From contig OX595988.1 of NCBI GenBank assembly GCA_951394045.1, forward strand, positions 3,425,352 to 3,489,351: a stretch of 64,000 nt of DNA. The letters run 5' to 3'. The notes under the pieces were generated by a model. The model was given only the letters and a program-made list of their open reading frames with translations. It did no database searches and was not told the origin of the DNA. Below are positions 58,536 to 64,000 of the stretch, piece after piece. Source of the stretch: Nitzschia sp. DOCU1 (taxonomy: Eukaryota; Bacillariophyta; Bacillariophyceae; Bacillariales; Bacillariaceae). Each line of letters begins with the position of its first letter. The stretch's first letter is position 1. A program made the position numbers and the translations under genes.

Positions 58536-59113
58536 TCATAGGGACGTGGTAGCAAGAAGAAAGCACCACCACCGTGCTGAGGAGGAGAGAGCTCTACCTA
58601 ACTACTACTATCGGCACTTTGTGCTAGTTTTTAAATCGGACAATCAATAGTACAGTCGTCGTGGTGTTATGTCGCTGCCATATTCTTGTTCGGAGCTGGC
58701 TCACATAATCGCAAGGTGGCAAAAATGGGCGGATTTTTTGACGTCGATTTCTTCGTCAGTAGTAAATAGTAGTTGTACAGCCCGTTGAATGACGAACTGT
58801 CTCCAGGCACTCTCTCTACTACGTAGTAGTAGTAGGACCTTGGATCACTAAACATGAGTCGGAGCGAAGAACAGGCCGTCAAAACCGACAGGCGCGATGG
58901 ACACGTCATCTCCCGGCGAGTCAAGTCGAAGAGATCCAAGCCGGCGATCCAAAAGCGCCGCCAAAGAACAATGGTGGGGGTTCTCATCCATCACATCGAT
59001 CCATCTGGTATCTTTGTTCTTTGTCGTCGTTTCGCTGCTTCGCATTTCTTTCATCGGCGAGAACACAAACCTAACGAAACCTCAATATTCAATACATAAA
59101 AGTTACAACAAAT
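58536..59113. other. intergenic with a dispersed repeat
   Basis: 58877-58945 repeats sequence found at 56503-56570 (CCGACAGGCGCGATGGACAC, GAAGAGATCCAAGC). Otherwise nothing is recognised; the promoter of the ankyrin gene lies here. Confidence 0.45.
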
Positions 59114-61177
59114 ATGGATGGAACCATGATGATGACCCCTTGCCCCCGTCATCGTCGTCGTTGCTCTTCTTCGTTTATGTACCAGTCGCCAGCAATTGTG
59201 GGGTGCTGCTGGCTGCTCTTACTGGTTGCCCTGACGTTGGATTCGTCCTGGGCGGCGGCGTTCATGACATCCCGTCATTATCATTCTTCAAGACAAGCTG
59301 CCACTAGTGCGCGAACGTGGCTCGCCTATCAAGCCAGCAACAGCAACCACCAGCAGTACAAAAGTGCTGCTGCTGGTAACCTAGACGAGCAGGAAAAGAA
59401 GCAGCAAACCACGGCATTTCCAGAATCTTCCTTTGCCGTAGACGGCAAGGCTACGACTATGACTACAAACAAGAAGAAACCCCACAAACAACCAGCTGCT
59501 CCACGTGCCTTTAAGCATCTCTTTCGGCACTATGACGATATCAGTTTTGATAGCTGGTTGCGATGCTCGGATCCCGAAAGCTTTTTATTGTCGGTTGGCT
59601 TTTCCACCCCTGAACTGGAGACGCTATTGGCGTTTGATAGAAGTAACAATGAACGATGGTCCTTGTCATCGCTAGATGTTCATGATCAACTGGCACCCAA
59701 AATTCGATTCTTGGTGGAAACCTTGGGGGGAGGTTCGGGAGCCTTAAAGTGGAAGGAAGATCCACCACCTGCTGCTACTATAAACAAACAAGACGAAGAA
59801 TGTGTCGTTTTGGAAGAATCACATCATCATCATCATACCATGCGATTGCATGAAACCACCAAACAATTGTTATTGAAGAATCTCGAAACGACCATGACCT
59901 TCTTCAATCCAGCTCTATCGTTGGATCGCAAAGTCGCACCTTATCATGCCTATCTGGTGTCTTGTCGTCAAGAATCATTGCCACATTCAAATGACTTATT
60001 GAAACATGGCAAATTATGGAATCGATTCCTTGAAGCGTGTGCAGCGTCTCGAAATGGCGAGGAATTTATTCAACTATGTCGTGACTGGGACGAGTCCAAC
60101 GTGTTTCCAGCACAACATCATTCCGTCGAAGGACTTCAAGAATTTCTAGCCACCATGGCACCTGGATTGATTCCTGCCAGCAAACATTCTTCTGCAAGTG
60201 TTTCCTTGTTGGTATCGCATGGAGCTAATGCGTTTGAATCGGATGCTCAAGGGGTTTCACCCTTGCATTGGGCGGCGGGCAATGGCAATTTGGAGGGCGT
60301 ACAAGCTTTGGTGGAACACATGGTCGAGGAACGTTATGGTTCGTCCGAGCATGTTGTTGAGCTGCTAGAGGATTTGCGAGACTATCGAAAAGGAGCGACA
60401 CCCTTTCATTGGGCGTGTGCTAGTATTCGATCAAATCATTATGTCGATGACAGTACACCAGCGAGTAGTACTGGAGGAGGTAGGTGGGGGGAGGCGTCAC
60501 TGGCCAAGGCAAATCTTCAACACTGCTATAGCATGGGGCCTCACATATTTTCTTGTTTGTTCTTGTTCTGCTTGCAAATACTTTCAGCCGGTACTTTTGA
60601 TGTCTGTCGATACTTTTTGCAAGTCGCTGGAGACGATGAGAAACGCGCTCAATTGGCCAACATGGTGGATGGAAATGGTGCGACGCCACTAATGTGGGCA
60701 GCATGGGCATCACCCACCTTGGCAATCTGTGATTTGTTGATCTTGCATGGCGCAGATATCTTTTACCAATCGAATGGTCAAACGGCCTTGCATTGGGCAG
60801 CGGCGGCGGGCCATTTGGAAATTTGTCAATATCTACTGCAAGCTGCGGCTACTAAAGCTTGTGCGGAAGAACACCAACACGAGCACGCCAACGACGACGA
60901 CGCAAAGGCAAGGATTATCCAACGCGTCATGCAGTTTTTGGAAGCCAGAGATACAACTGACAAGACGGCGTTGGAGTATGCTCGTATCAATGGACACGCC
61001 CCAGTGGTAGAATGGATGCAACAACAGCAGAAATCATCGTCCACGTCGTTTTTAGTAAAAGAAACGTCCAAGGGATGGTTTGTACCTTCATTTTCGTCGA
61101 CTCAACAAGACCCCCAGAAGAATGGCGGTAGCCCCAACACCAAATCAGCACAACCAGGGGGCGGTCTATTACCATAA
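59114..61177 (+). CDS. ankyrin-repeat protein with a plastid-type targeting signal
   Basis: Exons 59114-60479 and 60588-61177; the 108-bp intron (GTAGGT...TTTCAG) is a multiple of three and lacks stops, so the genomic frame reads through it. The spliced protein has 651 residues. The N-terminus has a hydrophobic signal (IVGCCWLLLLVALTLDSSW) ending in AAAF followed by a Ser/Arg/Thr-rich stretch, the ASAFAP-like pattern that sends diatom proteins into the complex plastid. Ankyrin repeats are clear: GVSPLHWAAGNGNLEGVQAL (about 375), GATPFHWACAS, GATPLMWAAW and GQTALHWAAAAGHLEICQYL, the last followed by DKTALEYARINGHAPVV. The region between 70 and 370 is unrecognised. A plastid scaffold or protein-interaction role is inferred. 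Confidence 0.8.
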   Translation: MDGTMMMTPCPRHRRRCSSSFMYQSPAIVGCCWLLLLVALTLDSSWAAAFMTSRHYHSSRQAATSARTWLAYQASNSNHQQYKSAAAGNLDEQEKKQQTTAFPESSFAVDGKATTMTTNKKKPHKQPAAPRAFKHLFRHYDDISFDSWLRCSDPESFLLSVGFSTPELETLLAFDRSNNERWSLSSLDVHDQLAPKIRFLVETLGGGSGALKWKEDPPPAATINKQDEECVVLEESHHHHHTMRLHETTKQLLLKNLETTMTFFNPALSLDRKVAPYHAYLVSCRQESLPHSNDLLKHGKLWNRFLEACAASRNGEEFIQLCRDWDESNVFPAQHHSVEGLQEFLATMAPGLIPASKHSSASVSLLVSHGANAFESDAQGVSPLHWAAGNGNLEGVQALVEHMVEERYGSSEHVVELLEDLRDYRKGATPFHWACASIRSNHYVDDSTPASSTGGGRWGEASLAKANLQHCYSMGPHIFSCLFLFCLQILSAGTFDVCRYFLQVAGDDEKRAQLANMVDGNGATPLMWAAWASPTLAICDLLILHGADIFYQSNGQTALHWAAAAGHLEICQYLLQAAATKACAEEHQHEHANDDDAKARIIQRVMQFLEARDTTDKTALEYARINGHAPVVEWMQQQQKSSSTSFLVKETSKGWFVPSFSSTQQDPQKNGGSPNTKSAQPGGGLLP

Positions 61178-61241
61178 ATAATATACATGCAAAAATAATA
61201 TAATGCAAGGCTTTTCAGGAATTCTAGCAAGCAGTTTTACT

Positions 61242-61976
61242 TTATTGGCCACCACAAACTTGTACTTTTGACAATGTTTGTTGAAACGACAGGTCTTGTG
61301 CTTTTGTTGATAGCGATCTGCTGGTTTGGTACTGGTTATCTTGTTCCAACAAGGCGCTAATGGTTGCAGCCCAAAGTGTAGTCTCTAGAATAAGTGCCTC
61401 TCGCTGAGATTCCAGTCGACTGTTGTCAGTTAATCTCGAGCAAAAGTGCCCAAGTTGCTCGGGGTCCATGACGTGTTGCAACTCCAGTACCAAATCCCAC
61501 ACTGCCTGGCGTCGGATCTTTCGAACCTCGATCTGTTCCGGAAACAAATAGCCCAATCCAAGAAGAGTGTCTTCTTTTGTATCCTGAAGCGTGGTTGACG
61601 ACAGTGATCGGCTGTTGATCATACCCAATGGCGCACTTCGGCAGGCGTCGTTTACCATTTCTTCGTTCTCACAGCGGAATCGATGAAAGTCGGCACGGTT
61701 GTACCATGCATTCTTTCGGTCTTGAAGTGTAGGAAATCTTGTCTTCTTTAGTCGACACGTTTCAAGAAATCGTACCGACTTGTTAAGCTTGGCGGGTGCT
61801 TTGGGAACAACGATCTTTTGTGGTGCTGGGGGTTTCCTCTCGCCGCCAAGTCGCAGGGTCGGTTCCTGAGGACAGTGGGAAGGATCTTCTTCGTCGTCGT
61901 GATGGGATTCTTCTTCAACAATATCGTCATGAAGCGACCAAGTATTTGGAATGTCAGAGTAGTCCTTGGGGGGCAT
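61242..61976 (-). CDS. V-x-F...WY diatom family protein, member 2
   Basis: A 244-residue protein from ATG 61976. An acidic/His-rich N-terminus (EEESHHDDEED) precedes the core KSVRFLETCRLKKTRFPT then DRKNAWYNRADFHRF. A C-terminal helical part (LGYLFPEQIEVRKIRRQA, then an Ala/Glu-rich helix) occupies the position of the RGLE block in the other two members. Same family as the proteins at 46601 and 62902. Function is unknown. It is head-to-head with member 3, with about 925 bp between them. Confidence 0.6.
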   Translation of the reverse strand: MPPKDYSDIPNTWSLHDDIVEEESHHDDEEDPSHCPQEPTLRLGGERKPPAPQKIVVPKAPAKLNKSVRFLETCRLKKTRFPTLQDRKNAWYNRADFHRFRCENEEMVNDACRSAPLGMINSRSLSSTTLQDTKEDTLLGLGYLFPEQIEVRKIRRQAVWDLVLELQHVMDPEQLGHFCSRLTDNSRLESQREALILETTLWAATISALLEQDNQYQTSRSLSTKAQDLSFQQTLSKVQVCGGQ

Positions 61977-62901
61977 GGTGTGTGATTTGGTAAAAGACTA
62001 GGAAGTCAAAATGGAGGCGTTGCACCTCTCAGAAATGAAATTTGTGGACTTTCGGAAAGTGCAGAAGCATCCGTATCTTTCTCACGCAGAAAGTTGTTTC
62101 CCTATTTTGCGGTTTTGAGAGTGTGGTGCGCTTATTGTGTTTGGTACAATCGGTATTGAAATCAATTAACGATGTCGACCATCTGATTAGGGGCAATAAC
62201 ACGAACGAAAATAGCCCACTTGAAATGCTGCATGCATTGTATAATATTGTCTTTAGGAATTATGTTGGCAGGCACGGCGATGACCAACAACCGCGAACAT
62301 ACCAGGTACAGTTTCATGAATTTCGACGCACAATAGACGGTCGGTACTGTACGATCGGGAACATCCTTGTGCTTCTTGCATACAGATTGGCCAGGGGGCA
62401 CAGATTTGGGCATTAACAACACGAAGGAAAGCCCGATCGAAAAAGAGATGTTCGGCAACTAAAGACCTATGCGTTCCTACGGAGAACTGCGTCCAGGCTA
62501 TCTTATTAAAATAGAGAATAGTCAATCAAGGATTTTTTGGTTTGTAAGAATAGCATTCCTGAAAGGGCTCTAACATGGGCAATTGGAACGTTTCTGGGAC
62601 TGCCGACTTCTCCCTGAAGCTCGGAAAAAGCAGACACCGTATGTCGCAGAAAAGCAAGCGTCTCCAAGTAAAATTAGCACTTTCGCTTCCCTGTTGATGC
62701 AAGTACACACGTAGGCATACATAGCGTTAGGGAGAGTGTGTTTCCGCCCCTATTCTTGGAACGTTGCGGTCGTGCGGCCGCTCCAAAAATTAGCACTTCG
62801 GGACTGTCCAAAAAATACAACCCAACAATTCTGCTTTTACTGATTTCATAACCTAACTCCTCCCCATCGAAATCGATACTCCCCAGAAATAACACTCCAA
62901 G
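61977..62901. other. divergent intergenic region between two paralogs
   Basis: Holds the promoters of the two V-x-F...WY genes. A 124-codon plus-strand frame (62042-62416) overlaps an equally long antisense frame and has no recognisable feature, so it is not called. No repeats were noticed. Confidence 0.4.
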
Positions 62902-63549
62902 ATGGTAACCATGGATTTAAGAAGAAGTACCTCACGACAACTGGTCGATGATGGAATGGGGCAGCAACATTCGTTGTTGCCGGAGCCGAACGGGCCCCAG
63001 CAGACTTCCGACGGCAGCCTGCAGTTTGTCTTTGAATCGATGGATTTGAAAGATTTGAGAATGGAAAAACGTGTTTCCTTTGATGGTGAATGTCGAGTTA
63101 AGAAGACGTTGCACATCGATGACTATACTGATGATGAATATTTCGGATGCTGGTACACCCCAGAGGAACTCGACGAAATGAAGGGCAACATGATCGATAT
63201 GTTGAACAAACTGGAGCGAAACGAAAAGGTAGACGAAGTCAACGATACTTTCCGGGGTCTTGAGACGCACACAACGTCTGGAAGGCGCCACAAAGGCCGA
63301 AGTCGAACAAACGCTATTGAGACTGTGGTTGGTGCATACTATCGTCAGGCAAAGGTCGGAAAGAAGCTAGACGAGAAGGAGGTCGCTGGCGCCTACAAAG
63401 AGTGCAACAAGGCCAGTGAACTGGCAGCGTACCTTCATGGTGTGGGCGACTATGTCACTGCCCGTGATCTCGACATGAGTTTCAACTCGGAAATTATTCG
63501 TCAGAAAAAAGGAAATCGACGATGTGGATTCAGGCTCGTAGCCACTTGA
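62902..63549 (+). CDS. V-x-F...WY diatom family protein, member 3
   Basis: A 215-residue protein from ATG 62902 (MVTMDLRRSTSRQLVDD). The core KRVSFDGECRVKKTLHID is followed by DDEYFGCWYTPEELDEMK, then a helix and FRGLETHTTSGRRHK, matching the RGLE block of member 1 (CTRGLEKRTRNA). VVGAYYRQAK and an Ala-rich helix (ACNKASELAAYL-like) follow. Soluble with no targeting signal. The three members in this window differ in length and outside the core, so they are old paralogs, not recent copies. Confidence 0.65.
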   Translation: MVTMDLRRSTSRQLVDDGMGQQHSLLPEPNGPQQTSDGSLQFVFESMDLKDLRMEKRVSFDGECRVKKTLHIDDYTDDEYFGCWYTPEELDEMKGNMIDMLNKLERNEKVDEVNDTFRGLETHTTSGRRHKGRSRTNAIETVVGAYYRQAKVGKKLDEKEVAGAYKECNKASELAAYLHGVGDYVTARDLDMSFNSEIIRQKKGNRRCGFRLVAT

Positions 63550-64000
63550 TCTCACCACGAGTACTTTACGATTTCAGCCATTGTTGATACATACATACAT
63601 TAAGCGCATAAACCTACTAGAACTACAGAAACTGTAACCTTTGATACCTCTACTACTGGTACCTACTTTAGAGTTGGGGTCGTTGAGGTAGATGCTCGAT
63701 TATCTACTTCGGTTCCTCGGAGTAATGCTACTTTTGGATCGATAGTCCTCGGGTTTTAACTGTGTTCTCGTGATGGCAGGCCGCTGTTTTGTGCTTGGTA
63801 TGATACGATCGTCGTCGTATGGCCGTTAACTAACTATGCCATACTATGCTCGGCGGCTTCCGCCTTCAGACAGCTCTTTTGCTCATATCTTTTGTGTCCA
63901 TCCACATGGTCGCGTTCACCAGGTGGGGTATCAGGCTTGCTGTCAAGAAGAACCAAGTCGTCCACAAAACGCCCTGTAGATGACAAAGAACGAAGAAGAA
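63550..64000. other. window end, nothing recognised
   Basis: The 450 bp downstream of the last gene contain no frame or repeat that I can support. Confidence 0.4.

Noticed and set aside
62042..62416. 124-codon plus-strand frame between the two divergent paralogs
   Set aside because: An equally long antisense frame covers it; nothing recognisable in either.

Overview
The window looks like nuclear DNA of a stramenopile, most likely a pennate diatom. The evidence is: short GT-AG introns of about 83-108 bp that I could place by reading frame; intergenic DNA full of short degenerate repeats; an N-terminal signal plus AAAF (ASAFAP-like) plastid-targeting motif on an ankyrin protein; and several members of protein families that I know mainly from diatoms (the V-x-F...WY family, secreted ShK proteins, CHASE-type hybrid kinases). 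I cannot name the species. No prokaryotic operons, rRNA, tRNA or CRISPR were found.

Layout. 0-3.2 kb: a PQ-loop (MPDU1-like) membrane protein on the minus strand and a secreted four-ShK-domain protein whose first three repeats each carry an intron at the same position. 3.2-13.4 kb: gene-poor repeat DNA with a MITE-like element and three copies of a unit of about 1.1-1.7 kb, each carrying a small lineage-specific gene (one copy frameshifted). 13.4-18 kb: a small unknown protein and a TBC1D20/Gyp8-like Rab GAP with a C-terminal membrane anchor. 20.7-26.7 kb: a CHASE hybrid histidine kinase (minus) and a purple-acid-phosphatase-like protein that lacks two metal ligands. 27-34 kb: two small serine-rich proteins with a shared R-x-[DN]-S-W motif and a tandem pair of globin-fold-like genes. 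34.3-37.1 kb: an RRM protein with a putative mitochondrial presequence, whose last 192 bp are tandemly duplicated.

37,898-45,892 is the most interesting part. It is an apparent DNA transposon of about 8.0 kb bounded by perfect 25-bp terminal inverted repeats. It carries three genes: an 870-aa protein with an acidic repeat region, basic patches and an HxD...H arrangement suggesting a 2-oxoglutarate/Fe(II) dioxygenase fold; a 529-aa minus-strand protein resembling the N-terminal part of Plavaka-type transposases; and a three-exon 376-aa accessory protein of unknown function. Dioxygenases riding in KDZ/Plavaka-type transposons are known from fungi, so this may be an algal counterpart with its own architecture.

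46-64 kb: three members of the V-x-F...WY diatom family (46.6, 61.2 and 62.9 kb); a DUF2828 vWA protein; an upstream chimeric gene in which a copy of the DUF2828 promoter and first codons is joined to a TLDc-domain protein; a frameshifted histone-fold-like remnant; a large low-complexity nuclear protein and a broken copy of its 3' end; a secreted Cys-rich membrane-anchored protein; and the plastid-targeted ankyrin protein. Local tandem and segmental duplication is the dominant theme of the window.
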